Assembly (NCBI RefSeq): GCF_003097495.1
Contig: NZ_QEOP01000001.1
Location: 1,575,830 to 1,639,829 of the forward strand
DNA from: Amnibacterium flavum
Lineage (GTDB): Bacteria; Actinomycetota; Actinomycetes; Actinomycetales; Microbacteriaceae
Direction: 5' to 3'
Length of the DNA stretch: 64,000 bases
A program made the translations under genes and the position numbers. Under the pieces are notes generated by a model. It was not told the DNA's origin and ran no database searches. It worked only from the letters and a program-made list of their open reading frames with translations. Shown here piece after piece: positions 36,501 through 45,227 of the stretch. Numbering within the stretch: the first letter of the stretch is position 1; every line of letters begins with the position of its first letter.

Positions 36501-38324
36501 TCAGCCCTCGCCGATCCAGCGCTCCCACTGCTCCCGCAGGGTGCGCCCGAGTTCGCCGAGCGGGTCGTCCGTGCCCGAACCCGGTCCCGACGAGTCGGAG
36601 TCGGACCCGGGTCCCGAGTTCTCGGACTCCTCCTCCGCCTCGCGCTGGCGCTGCTCCTCCTCGAGACGCTCCTGCTCGAGCTGCTGCTGACGCTCGAGTT
36701 CGGCCTGCCGCTCCGCGCGCACCGCGGCGTCGATCTGGGTCTCGACGTTCTGAATCGCGGTGATCATGTCGCGATACGCGCCCGAGGTGACCTGATCGGC
36801 GGTCGCGGCGAGATCGAGGTGCACCGAGGCTCCGTCGAGAGCGGTGGCGGCACCGTCGAGGTCGGGCACGGCCGCGGCGGTCGCGACGGCGAGCACATCG
36901 TTCTGCAGGGTCTCCTGCGCCGAGTAGGCGAAGCCGTCACCGCCGACGGTCTGCTGCAGGGCGGTGAGACTGGTTCCGAGGTCGCCGTCGACCACGGGAT
37001 ACGCGGGCACCGGCGGCTTCGGCGGGTCGACGAGCGAGCTGATCGCGGGCCACAGCGCGATCGCGGCACCGCAGGCGACGACGAGTGCGATGACGAAGAT
37101 CACGAAGCGACGCCAGAGCGTGCGTCGGCGGGTGCGGGTCTCGGGGCTCGCGCCCGGTGACGGCTCGACCGAATCGACGGGCTCGAACCAGTCGGGCTGC
37201 GGGGGAGCGACAGGGGGAGCTGACGCCGGCCGTCCGCCGAGCACCTCGGTCGGCATCGATTCCCGGTACGGGTCGGTGGAGACCGCCTCGGCCGCGACGG
37301 GCAGCACCCGGGTGCGCTCCTCGGCGCGCCCGAGCACCTCGGTGCGCGCCGTCTCATCGCCGGCGGGGATGACAGAGATGGCGGCGTCCCGTTCGGCGAA
37401 TGCGGCGCCGATGACCTCGGTCGCGGCCGTGCGCTCGCGGGTCTCGTCATCCGCGGCGGGATCGACGGCGGTGCCGGGACCGGATCGGAACGGGCCGTAG
37501 GACGCCCACGCGCTGAGGCCGTCGGCGACCTGCGCAGCGCTCGCCCTGTCCCGCGGATCGCGCGCCGTCATCGCCGCGAGGAGTTCCGCATCCTCGCGGT
37601 CGAGGCCGGCGGGAAGCCGGGGAGCCCGGACGGTCCGTGCGATCGCCGACTCGGTCCGCGAGCCGCTGAAGGCGCTCTCGCCGGTCAACGCCTCGATCAG
37701 GACGAGACCGAGCGCGTACACGTCCGTCGCCGTTCCCACGGCTTCGCCCGCCACCTGCTCGGGGCTGAGATACGCGGCGGTCCCGATGACGGCGCCGGCC
37801 TCGGTCAGGTGGGACTCGTCGACGATGCGGGCGATGCCGAGGTCTGCGAGCTTCGCGTGCCGACCGCCGTCGTCGCCCCGGAAGACCAGGATGTTCTCGG
37901 GCTTGATGTCGCGGTGCACGATGCCGCGCGCGTGGATGTAGGCGAGGGCCCTCGCCACGTCGTCGATGAGGTCCACGACCTCCGCGGGATGCAGCACCCC
38001 GTCGCGGATGAGGGCCGCAAGGTCCTCTCCTTCGACGAGCTCGAGCACGAGGAACGCAGGACTCCCGTCGTCGCCGTCCGCGGCGTCGTGCAGGGTGACG
38101 AGCGACCGGTGATTGAGCGCCGCGAGCGTCCTGATCTCGGAGCGGACCCGACGCATGTCGCGCGCCTCCGCGACGTCGGGACGGAAGAGCTTGAGTGCGA
38201 CCTCGCGGCCGAGACGCTCGTCGTAGGCGCGGAACACCTCCGCCATGCCGCCGCGACCGATGAGCGGACCGAGCGTGTAGCGGCCCGCGATGGTGCGCGG
38301 AACCGGCAACGACCTCGTATCCAT
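36501..38324 (-). CDS. Transmembrane Ser/Thr protein kinase with extracellular coiled coil
   Basis: A 607-residue Hanks-type kinase: glycine loop IGRGGMAEVF, Lys45 in VALKLF, HRDIKPEN with Asp139, and DLG (Asp161) in place of DFG. A linker holds three similar TEVIG/TEVLG segments (near residues 303-370), possible autophosphorylation or FHA-docking sites. One membrane span lies at about 403-425. The outer region is helical and ends in a Gln/Glu-rich coiled coil followed by a Ser/Asp/Gly-rich tail, with no PASTA domains. It lies between dxr and the site-2 protease on the opposite strand. The ligand sensed is unknown. Confidence 0.92.
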   Translation of the reverse strand: MDTRSLPVPRTIAGRYTLGPLIGRGGMAEVFRAYDERLGREVALKLFRPDVAEARDMRRVRSEIRTLAALNHRSLVTLHDAADGDDGSPAFLVLELVEGEDLAALIRDGVLHPAEVVDLIDDVARALAYIHARGIVHRDIKPENILVFRGDDGGRHAKLADLGIARIVDESHLTEAGAVIGTAAYLSPEQVAGEAVGTATDVYALGLVLIEALTGESAFSGSRTESAIARTVRAPRLPAGLDREDAELLAAMTARDPRDRASAAQVADGLSAWASYGPFRSGPGTAVDPAADDETRERTAATEVIGAAFAERDAAISVIPAGDETARTEVLGRAEERTRVLPVAAEAVSTDPYRESMPTEVLGGRPASAPPVAPPQPDWFEPVDSVEPSPGASPETRTRRRTLWRRFVIFVIALVVACGAAIALWPAISSLVDPPKPPVPAYPVVDGDLGTSLTALQQTVGGDGFAYSAQETLQNDVLAVATAAAVPDLDGAATALDGASVHLDLAATADQVTSGAYRDMITAIQNVETQIDAAVRAERQAELERQQQLEQERLEEEQRQREAEEESENSGPGSDSDSSGPGSGTDDPLGELGRTLREQWERWIGEG

Positions 38325-38530
38325 GCCCTGCCTCTCCTCGCCGGCGTTCTGCCTACCATCTTCAGTCGTGAGAGCGCCGGGGGCGAGAGCGTCGGACAGT
38401 CGTTATCGCATCGTGGCGGCGCGGCGCGCCCCACGCTCGGATGCCCGTCAGCGTGCGGATCGAGGGGGCCCGGGCGCGGTCGGACGACAGCGCGAGGCGT
38501 TCGGCCGGTTCATAGCCATCCGCGGCTAGT

Positions 38531-39865
38531 GTGCTCGGCGTGGAGATACTGGCCTATGTGATCGGCGTGCTCGTCGTCGTCGTCGGGCTCGTCGTCTCGA
38601 TCGCCCTCCACGAGGTCGGACACCTCGTCCCCGCCAAGCTGTTCGGGGTCAAGGTCACCCAATACATGATCGGCTTCGGCCGCACCCTGTTCTCCTTCCG
38701 CCGCGGAGAGACCGAGTACGGATTCAAGGCGATCCCTCTCGGTGGCTACATCGCGATGATCGGCATGTACCCGCCGACCGCGAGCGGCGACCGCGCACGC
38801 AACGCCACGACGGGCATCTTCAATCAGCTCGTGCAGGACGCGCGGGATACCAGCGCCTCGACCATCGGCGAGGACGAGGACCACAGGGCCTTCTACCGGC
38901 TGGCGATCTGGAAACGCATCATCATCATGCTCGGCGGGCCGACCATGAACCTGCTCCTCGCCATCGTCTTCTACTCGATCGTGATCATGGGCATCGGGAT
39001 CCCGACCACGACCACGACGATCGGGTCGATCTCCGAGTGCGTCCTCCCGGCGACCAGCACGCGGCAGACGTGCGAACCCGGCGACACCGCGGCTCCGGGG
39101 GTCGCAGCCGGCATCCAGGTCGGCGACCGCATCGTCAGCATCGACGGGGCGCCGATCGATTCGTGGGAGCAGGCGACCGCGGTCATCCGCGATTCGTCCG
39201 ACGAGGAGCTCAGCATCGTCGTCGAACGCGACGGCACCGAGCAGACTCTCACCGCGACCCCGACGCCCACCGCGCGCTACGAGTACGACGCCGACGGCAA
39301 CGAGGTCGTCGGATCGGACGGCCAGCCCGTCATCACCGAAGTCGGCGTGCTCGGCATCGGGTCGCTGCAGACCATGCAGCCCCAGCCCGCCAGCGCGGTA
39401 CTCCCCGCGGTGGGCAACAACATCTCGGGCGTCGTCGGCATCATCGCCAACCTGCCTCAGCGCCTCATCGATGTGGGGCAGGCCGCCTTCGGCTCGGGGG
39501 AGCGCGACCCCAACGGCCCGCTGAGCGTCGTCGGCGTCGGGCGCCTCGCCGGCGAGATCGCCGCGGCCGACACCATCCCGATCGCGTCCCGCATCGCGAC
39601 GGTGATCGGCATCCTCGGATCTCTCAACGTGGCGCTCTTCGTGTTCAACCTGGTGCCGCTGGTGCCGCTCGACGGCGGGCACATCATCACCGCACTGTGG
39701 GAGGGCCTCAAGCGCGGGTTCGCCCGCATCCGTCGCAAGCCCGATCCCGGGCCCGTCGACGCCGCACGCCTCATGCCGCTGACCTTCACCGTGGTCATCG
39801 TGCTGGGGGCGATGAGCGCGCTCCTCATCTACGCCGACATCGTCAAGCCGATCAGCGTCCTCTGA
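38531..39865 (+). CDS. Site-2 (RIP) metalloprotease, RseP/Rip1 type
   Basis: A 444-residue intramembrane zinc protease. The zinc motif HEVGH is at residues 27-31 in the first membrane span, a PDZ domain (GVAAGIQVGDRIVSIDGAPI) lies in the middle, and the second metal motif VPLDGGHI is near the C-terminus. Such proteases cleave membrane-bound anti-sigma factors and other substrates in envelope stress signalling. A GTG at 38531 or 38540 is the start. The position after dxr and before ispG is the conserved bacterial neighbourhood. Confidence 0.95.
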   Translation: MLGVEILAYVIGVLVVVVGLVVSIALHEVGHLVPAKLFGVKVTQYMIGFGRTLFSFRRGETEYGFKAIPLGGYIAMIGMYPPTASGDRARNATTGIFNQLVQDARDTSASTIGEDEDHRAFYRLAIWKRIIIMLGGPTMNLLLAIVFYSIVIMGIGIPTTTTTIGSISECVLPATSTRQTCEPGDTAAPGVAAGIQVGDRIVSIDGAPIDSWEQATAVIRDSSDEELSIVVERDGTEQTLTATPTPTARYEYDADGNEVVGSDGQPVITEVGVLGIGSLQTMQPQPASAVLPAVGNNISGVVGIIANLPQRLIDVGQAAFGSGERDPNGPLSVVGVGRLAGEIAAADTIPIASRIATVIGILGSLNVALFVFNLVPLVPLDGGHIITALWEGLKRGFARIRRKPDPGPVDAARLMPLTFTVVIVLGAMSALLIYADIVKPISVL

Positions 39866-39881
39866 CCCCGGACCCGCATAC

Positions 39882-39906
39882 CCCCCGGATCGAGGAGATC
39901 AGGGGG
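39882..39906 (+). terminator. Hairpin after the site-2 protease gene
   Basis: CCCCC (39882-39886) pairs with GGGGG (39902-39906), and within it GATC (39888-39891) pairs with GATC (39897-39900) around the loop GAGGA. It lies 17 bp after the protease stop. No U-tract follows, so it is only a candidate terminator. Confidence 0.45.
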
Positions 39907-39968
39907 ATCTCGCGAGGTTTCGGCTCGACTCACCTGCCGGCGGCACGATCTGTGCTGGCGGCCGCGCG

Positions 39969-39985
39969 GTACTCCGCGAGGAGTA
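39969..39985. promoter_or_regulatory. 17-bp palindromic operator candidate, copy 1
   Basis: GTACTCCGCGAGGAGTA contains a 6-bp inverted repeat TACTCC/GGAGTA. It lies 59 bp before the histidine kinase start. A near-identical site (15 of 17 bases) occurs at 42167-42183 before the SHOCT gene. The repeat and position suggest a binding site for the adjacent NarL-type regulator. No other copy was noticed in the window. Confidence 0.6.
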
Positions 39986-40044
39986 GTCGGGGATGGCTCC
40001 CGCGGGCGATGTCCCGGAGCACGGCCGCGGTCTAGCATCGCCCT

Positions 40045-41238
40045 ATGCCGGGCTCGGACTTTCCGCGAGAACTCGCGTGGATGCGGGACGATCGTCCGGT
40101 CCACCGCGGTTCGCCCCGCGCTCGACTCCTCATCCCCGCGATCTTCGCCTTCCTCGTGCAGGTGCCGTTCGCCGTCGTCCAGGCGGCGCGCAGCGCTGAC
40201 GGGCCGGTACTCGTCGCCCTCGGTGTGCTGGCCGCCGTCATCGGACCCGTCGCTCTGCTCGCATCCCGGCGCTTCCCGGGTCCCGTCGCCGCCGTCTGCG
40301 CCGCGGCGGCGTCGCTCGACTTCCTGATCGAGCCGAGCGGCGGCTCCGGCTTCGGGCCGCCGCCGGTCGCCCTCGCGTTCGCCGTCGCGCTGGCCGTCAT
40401 CCGGGGCGCCCGCGTCTGGGCCTTCGCGAGCATCGCCGGTGTCTGGCTCACCGTGCTGACGGCCGGGATGTTCGTCGGTTCGAGCTGGCACCCGATGCGC
40501 TTCATCGCGATCACCGTCGGACTCCTCATCGTCGGTGCCATCGCCGAGACGATCCGCACCCGCCGCGATCGCTGGGCCCGCTACCAGGCGGAGGCGCGCA
40601 GGACCCGGATCAGCGCCGAGCAGTCCGAACGCGTGCGAATGGCGAGGGAGCTGCACGACGTGCTCGCCCACTCGCTCTCCTCGATCAACGTGCAGGCGAG
40701 CATGGGGCTGCACCTCATCGAGTCGCGGCCCGAGCGCGCGGCCGAGGCGCTCGCGGCGATCAAGACGGCCAGCAAGGACGCACTCGACGAGGTGCGCTCC
40801 GTGATCGGCGCGCTGCGCTCGGACGACAGCGGCAGCGCGCCGCGGCGCCCCGAACCCGGGCTCGACCGGATCGCCGAGCTCGCCGAGCCCGCCCGCGCCA
40901 GCGGCATCGATGTCGAGATCGACGACCGCGTCGGAACGCCGCCGTCGACGGCCGTGCAGCTGGCGCTCTATCGGATCGTGCAGGAGAGCATGACGAACGT
41001 GGTCAGGCACTCCGATGCCCGCCGGGTCACCGTGACGATCTCGGACAGGGGTGACGACATCGAACTCATCGTCGTGGATGACGGGTCGGGCGGCGATCCC
41101 GGAGCGCCGGCGCCGGATGCCCGCGGCCTCATCGGCATGCGGGAGCGGGCGGCGCTGCTCGGCGGCACGCTCGACGCAGGCCCGATCCCGGATGGCGGGT
41201 TCCACGTCCGGGCGGTCGTTCCCCGAGGCGGCCGGTGA
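40045..41238 (+). CDS. Sensor histidine kinase (HisKA_3, NarL-partner type)
   Basis: A 397-residue kinase with about five or six membrane spans (residues ~25-165), a short coiled segment, and the dimerisation motif ERVRMARELHDVLAHSLS, where His204 is the phospho-acceptor. The HATPase domain has YRIVQESMTNVVRHS, DDGSGGD and RGLIGMRERAALLGG. No extracellular sensor domain is evident, so sensing is probably within the membrane. The stop overlaps the response-regulator start (GTGA). The palindrome at 39969-39985 suggests autoregulation. Confidence 0.93.
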   Translation: MPGSDFPRELAWMRDDRPVHRGSPRARLLIPAIFAFLVQVPFAVVQAARSADGPVLVALGVLAAVIGPVALLASRRFPGPVAAVCAAAASLDFLIEPSGGSGFGPPPVALAFAVALAVIRGARVWAFASIAGVWLTVLTAGMFVGSSWHPMRFIAITVGLLIVGAIAETIRTRRDRWARYQAEARRTRISAEQSERVRMARELHDVLAHSLSSINVQASMGLHLIESRPERAAEALAAIKTASKDALDEVRSVIGALRSDDSGSAPRRPEPGLDRIAELAEPARASGIDVEIDDRVGTPPSTAVQLALYRIVQESMTNVVRHSDARRVTVTISDRGDDIELIVVDDGSGGDPGAPAPDARGLIGMRERAALLGGTLDAGPIPDGGFHVRAVVPRGGR

Positions 41239-41927
41239 CCGCCATCGATGCCGGCAGCACTCGCATCAGGGTCGCGATCGCCGACGACCAGCAGCTGATC
41301 AGAGGTGGTTTCCGGGCGCTGCTCGAAGCGGAACCCGACCTCGAGATCGTGGGGGAGGCGGGAACGGGCGCCGAGATCGTGGCACTCGTCGCCGCCACCC
41401 GCCCCGACGTGGTGCTGATGGATATCCGCATGCCGGACGGCGACGGGATCTGGGCGACCGAGCGGATCGTCGCCGATGCCCGATCGAGTGGCACGCGGAT
41501 CGTCATCGTCACGACGTTCGAGCTCGACGACTATGTGATCGGTGCGATCCGGGCGGGCGCGAGCGGGTTCCTCGTCAAGGACACCGAGCCGGTCGAGCTC
41601 ATCCGGGCGATCCGGCTCGTCGCCCGAGGTGACGCTCTGCTGTCGCCCGGTGTGACCCGCAGCCTCCTGTCACGTGTCGCCGACGGGATGCGGCCGACGA
41701 CGGCGCCGCCCGAACTCGCGGCCCTCACCGAGCGCGAGCGGGAGGTGCTGCTCAAGGTGGCCACCGGGCAGAGCAATGACGAGATCGCCCGCGAACTGCA
41801 CCTGAGCCCGCTCACCGCGAAGACGCACGTGTCGCGCATCCTCACCAAGCTCGGGGCCCGCGACCGTGTCCAGCTTGTGGTCATGGCCTACGAGTGGGGT
41901 CTCGTGAGGGCCGGGTTCCAGAAGTAG
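41235..41927 (+). CDS. NarL/LuxR family response regulator
   Basis: A 230-residue regulator. The receiver has the acidic pair Asp17/Asp18, phospho-acceptor Asp63 (LMDIRMPDGDG) and switch Lys in FLVKDTEPVEL. The C-terminal LuxR-type helix-turn-helix reads LTEREREVLLKVATGQSNDE and AKTHVSRILTKLGARDRVQ. It is translationally coupled to the kinase. A downstream SHOCT gene shares its upstream palindrome and may be a target. Confidence 0.94.
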   Translation: MTAIDAGSTRIRVAIADDQQLIRGGFRALLEAEPDLEIVGEAGTGAEIVALVAATRPDVVLMDIRMPDGDGIWATERIVADARSSGTRIVIVTTFELDDYVIGAIRAGASGFLVKDTEPVELIRAIRLVARGDALLSPGVTRSLLSRVADGMRPTTAPPELAALTEREREVLLKVATGQSNDEIARELHLSPLTAKTHVSRILTKLGARDRVQLVVMAYEWGLVRAGFQK

Positions 41928-41933
41928 CGGACC

Positions 41934-42125
41934 CTTCATTTCGCTTCGCTCAATGGGCGGGCCCGCCGGTCTGGCCCGCCCGCTGAGTGCAGCGATGCGA
42001 AGGGTGCCCCTCCGCCCGCCCGCTGAGCGCAGCGATGCGAAGGGCACCCCTCCGCCCGCTGAGCGCAGCGATGCGAAGGGTGCGTGCTGGCCCGCCCGCT
42101 GAGCGCAGCGATGGGAAGGGCACCC
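41934..42125. repeat. Second cluster of the palindromic repeat family
   Basis: CGCTGAGYGCAGCGATGSGA recurs at about 41981, 42021, 42057 and 42097, with 36-40 bp spacing. An inverted relative, TTTCGCTTCGCTCAATGGGC, lies at 41939. The core CCCGCCCGCTGAGCGCAGCGA is the same motif as in the 1825-2462 array. Opposed copies can pair into long hairpins. The cluster follows the response-regulator stop. No gene is present here. Confidence 0.88.
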
Positions 42126-42166
42126 GGCGAGTGAACCCCTCATTCCGATGCGCTCGATGCGCTGGC

Positions 42167-42183
42167 GTACTCCGTGAGCAGTA
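42167..42183. promoter_or_regulatory. 17-bp palindromic operator candidate, copy 2
   Basis: GTACTCCGTGAGCAGTA, differing at two positions from the site at 39969-39985, lies 98 bp before the SHOCT gene start. Outer arms GTACT/AGTA(C) are complementary. It is probably bound by the same regulator. Confidence 0.55.
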
Positions 42184-42281
42184 CCGATGATTCGTCGCGG
42201 CGGCCGATTCGCCGCCACCCCCGAGCGGCGAGCGTTGAAGTGCGCGGTCACAGGGGCCGCGCATCGACGAACGGATCCTCC

Positions 42282-42584
42282 ATGATCACCACAGCTCTCA
42301 CCGCGGCCGCCATGCACGGCGGTCCATGGGCCGCCGGATTCGGCTGGCTGTTCTTCCTCATCCCGCTGTTCTGGATCGGGATCCTCGCCCTCCTCTTCGC
42401 CGTGATGCGCCGCCGCTTCCGCGGCAACTGGGGTCCCGGAGGCCCGGGCGGACCCGGTCAGTGGGCGCACGGCGAGTCGGGCGGTGTCCGCGCGGCCGAG
42501 AAGACCCTCGCCGAACGGTTCGCCCGCGGCGACATCGACGAGGTCGAGTACCGGGCGCGGCTCGAGGTCCTCCGCGCCGGCTGA
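42282..42584 (+). CDS. Small membrane protein with SHOCT domain
   Basis: A 100-residue protein from ATG 42282. A single long hydrophobic segment (AGFGWLFFLIPLFWIGILAL) is followed by a Gly/Pro-rich linker, then a C-terminal SHOCT motif (AEKTLAERFARGDIDEVEYR). SHOCT helices are common in small actinobacterial membrane proteins and are thought to mediate oligomerisation. The shared 17-bp upstream palindrome suggests control by the neighbouring two-component system. Confidence 0.85.
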   Translation: MITTALTAAAMHGGPWAAGFGWLFFLIPLFWIGILALLFAVMRRRFRGNWGPGGPGGPGQWAHGESGGVRAAEKTLAERFARGDIDEVEYRARLEVLRAG

Positions 42585-42646
42585 CCGAGCACACCCGGGC
42601 GGGCGTCCGAGCCGGCGCCCGGGTGACGCGCTCTAGGCTCGGTCCC

Positions 42647-43699
42647 ATGCAGGCAACGCTTCTCCACGGCGAACGCGACATCCGACTCGAGGAGGTGCCC
42701 GACCCGAAGCTGTCGAGCGGCATCGATGCCATCGTGCGGGTGACCGCGTCGTGCGTGTGCGGCTCCGATCTGTGGGGCTACCGCGGAGTCGCGCCGAGCC
42801 GCGGTCCGAAGCGCATCGGCCACGAGTTCATGGGCGTCGTCGAGTCCGTCGGCGATCGGGTCGGCAACGTGAAGGTCGGCGATTTCGTGATCGCCCCCTT
42901 CTACGACTGCGACATGACCTGCATCAACTGCCGCAACGGGTTCAGCACGTCCTGCCTGCACGGCGGATGGTGGGGTGCCGACGATCGCGACGGCGGCTTC
43001 GCCGACGGAGGCCAGGGCGAGTTCGTCCGCGTCCCGCACGCCGACGGCAGCCTGACGGTGGTGCCGGGTGGAACCCCCGACGCTGCTCTCGTCCCGCACC
43101 TGCTCACTCTCGCGGACGTGATGGGAACCGGTCACCACGCCGCCCTCAGCGCCGGTGTGCGAGAGGGGTCGACCGTCGTCGTCGTCGGCGACGGGGCGGT
43201 GGGGCTGTGCGGTGTGATCGCGGCCAAGCGTCTCGGAGCCTCCCGCATCGTCGCCATGTCACGGCACGCGTCGCGTCAGGCGCTCGCCCGGACGTTCGGC
43301 GCGACCGACATCGTCGAGGAGCGGGGCCGCGACGGCATCGAACGCATCCGCGAGCTGTTCGACGGCATCGGCCCCGACAGCGTCCTCGAGTGCGTCGGCA
43401 CCGAGGAGTCGATGAACCAGGCCCTGCGCTCGGCGCGCCCGGGCGGCCAGGTCGGATTCGTCGGTGTGCCGCACCAGGCGCCGACCCTGCCGCTGCGCCG
43501 GATGTTCGACACGAACGTCGGCGTGCGCGGCGGAGTGGCGCCGGTGCGCAACTACATCGACGAGCTCCTGCCCGATGTGCTGAGCGGTGCGATCCAGCCG
43601 GGCCTCGTCTTCGACCTCGAGCTGCCGCTCTCGGAGGTCGCCGAAGCCTACGCCGCCATGGACGAGCGACGAGCGGTCAAGGTCCTTCTGCGCCCCTGA
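42647..43699 (+). CDS. Zinc-dependent medium-chain alcohol dehydrogenase
   Basis: A 350-residue MDR-family dehydrogenase beginning MQATLLHGERDIRLEEVPDP. The catalytic zinc region reads CVCGSDLWGYRG ... GHEFMGVV, and a structural-zinc-like cysteine group lies at CDMTCINCRNGFSTSC. The nucleotide-binding loop is VVVVGDGAVGLCGV, and ADVMGTGHHAAL is typical of the family. Substrate unknown. The longer in-frame extension upstream overlaps the SHOCT gene and is not used. It starts 62 bp after that gene and may be co-transcribed. Confidence 0.93.
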   Translation: MQATLLHGERDIRLEEVPDPKLSSGIDAIVRVTASCVCGSDLWGYRGVAPSRGPKRIGHEFMGVVESVGDRVGNVKVGDFVIAPFYDCDMTCINCRNGFSTSCLHGGWWGADDRDGGFADGGQGEFVRVPHADGSLTVVPGGTPDAALVPHLLTLADVMGTGHHAALSAGVREGSTVVVVGDGAVGLCGVIAAKRLGASRIVAMSRHASRQALARTFGATDIVEERGRDGIERIRELFDGIGPDSVLECVGTEESMNQALRSARPGGQVGFVGVPHQAPTLPLRRMFDTNVGVRGGVAPVRNYIDELLPDVLSGAIQPGLVFDLELPLSEVAEAYAAMDERRAVKVLLRP

Positions 43700-43717
43700 C
43701 GTCCCCCGAGCCGCGTC

Positions 43718-43817
43718 TGCACGGATCAGGACCGCTTCCGCGGATCAGGACGAAACTCGATCCAGGTCCTGATCCGTGCAGGAATCGGCCTGATCCGCGC
43801 AAATCTCCTGATCCGCG
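43718..43817. repeat. Nested inverted repeats of GGATCAGG between adh and ispG
   Basis: The 8-mer GGATCAGG occurs twice (43723, 43742) and its complement CCTGATCC three times (43768, 43789, 43807) in 100 bp. TGCACGGATCAGGACC (43718-43733) and GGTCCTGATCCGTGCA (43765-43780) are perfect 16-bp complements. CGCGGATCAGGA (43739-43750) matches TCCTGATCCGCG (43806-43817) as a perfect 12-bp inverted repeat. Several mutually exclusive hairpins are possible. The element sits 57 bp before ispG and after the dehydrogenase stop. Confidence 0.88.
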
Positions 43818-43874
43818 CCGCAGGGGGTATCGGCCAACGGCCAACGTTCATCCAGCGGGATTACGCTTCTCTAC

Positions 43875-45029
43875 GTGCCCGCAGTGAATATCGGAATGCC
43901 CAAGCCGGCCCCAGAGGTCCTGGCCCCGCGACGCAAATCGCGCCAGATCAAGGTCGGCAAGGTCCTCGTCGGCGGAGACGCGCCCATCAGCGTCCAGTCG
44001 ATGTGCACGACCGCGACGACGAACATCAACGGCACCCTCCAGCAGATCGCCGAACTGACCGCTTCGGGGTGCGACATCGTCCGCGTGGCCGTGCCCAGCC
44101 AGGACGACGCGGATGTGCTGCACATCATCGCGAAGAAGAGCCAGATCCCGGTGATCGCCGACATCCACTTCCAGCCGAAGTACGTCTTCCAGGCCATCGA
44201 CGCCGGATGCGCGGCGGTCCGAGTGAACCCGGGCAACATCCGCAAGTTCGACGACCAGGTCGGGGCCATCGCCAAGGCCGCCAAGGATGCCGGAGTCTCG
44301 CTCCGCATCGGTGTCAACGCCGGATCCCTCGACCCCCGCCTGCTGCAGAAGTACGGCAAGGCGACCCCCGAGGCGCTCGCCGAGAGCGCGCGCTGGGAGG
44401 CCAGCCTCTTCGAGGAGCACGACTTCCACGATTTCAAGATCTCGGTCAAGCACAACGACCCCATCGTCATGGTCAAGGCGTACCGTCTGCTCGCCGAGAT
44501 GGGCGACTGGCCGCTGCACCTCGGCGTGACCGAGGCCGGCCCCGAGTTCCAGGGGACAATCAAGAGCTCCACGGCATTCGGCATCCTGCTCGCCGAGGGG
44601 ATCGGCGACACCATCCGCGTCTCGCTGTCCGCCCCGCCCGCTCAGGAGGTCAAGGTCGGCTTGCAGATCCTGCAGTCGCTGAACCTGCGCGAGCGCAAGC
44701 TCGAGATCGTCTCCTGCCCGTCCTGCGGACGCGCCCAGGTCGACGTGTACACGCTCGCGAACGACGTGACCGAGGGGCTCCAGGGCATGTCGGTCCCGCT
44801 TCGCGTCGCCGTCATGGGCTGCGTCGTCAACGGACCCGGTGAGGCCCGCGAAGCCGACCTCGGTGTCGCCTCCGGCAACGGCAAGGGGCAGATCTTCGTC
44901 AAGGGCGAGGTCATCAAGACCGTCCCCGAGGCCGACATCGTGCGCACCCTCATCGAGGAGGCCAACCGCCTCGCCGATGAGATGGGCCCGACCGCCGAAT
45001 CCGGCACCGTCGAGGTCGTCACCGTCTGA
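43875..45029 (+). CDS. ispG: 4-hydroxy-3-methylbut-2-enyl diphosphate synthase
   Basis: A 384-residue [4Fe-4S] enzyme of the MEP pathway (GcpE), converting MEcPP to HMBPP. Conserved parts are [55 protein letters not shown] and the cluster region [12 protein letters not shown] with [16 protein letters not shown] at 43875 starts it. With dxr in the same window, two MEP steps are represented. Confidence 0.97.
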   Translation: MPAVNIGMPKPAPEVLAPRRKSRQIKVGKVLVGGDAPISVQSMCTTATTNINGTLQQIAELTASGCDIVRVAVPSQDDADVLHIIAKKSQIPVIADIHFQPKYVFQAIDAGCAAVRVNPGNIRKFDDQVGAIAKAAKDAGVSLRIGVNAGSLDPRLLQKYGKATPEALAESARWEASLFEEHDFHDFKISVKHNDPIVMVKAYRLLAEMGDWPLHLGVTEAGPEFQGTIKSSTAFGILLAEGIGDTIRVSLSAPPAQEVKVGLQILQSLNLRERKLEIVSCPSCGRAQVDVYTLANDVTEGLQGMSVPLRVAVMGCVVNGPGEAREADLGVASGNGKGQIFVKGEVIKTVPEADIVRTLIEEANRLADEMGPTAESGTVEVVTV

Positions 45030-45198
45030 CGCGGTGAGAATGACCGCCGCTGGCGTCTGATCCTCTCGGCGCCCGAGGTCTCCCGCGTGCGCTGTTGCAG
45101 CGCATTGCACGAAGGTTGTGTCGCCGATCGTGCTCCTCGAGCGGTCCACCGCTCGCGTCATCCTGTCTCCCGCGGCACCTCTGCCGCCGCGCCCGCTG

Positions 45199-45222
45199 CT
45201 GTCGGGTGCGCCCCGACAGGAG
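45199..45222 (+). promoter_or_regulatory. Hairpin overlapping the ribosome-binding site of the first lipoprotein gene
   Basis: CTGTCGGG (45199-45206) and CCCGACAG (45212-45219) form a perfect 8-bp stem with a 5-base loop. The Shine-Dalgarno AGGAG (45218-45222) starts inside the 3' arm, six bases before the ATG. Folding would partly hide the site, so translational control is possible. Confidence 0.5.
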
Positions 45223-45227
45223 ACCTC

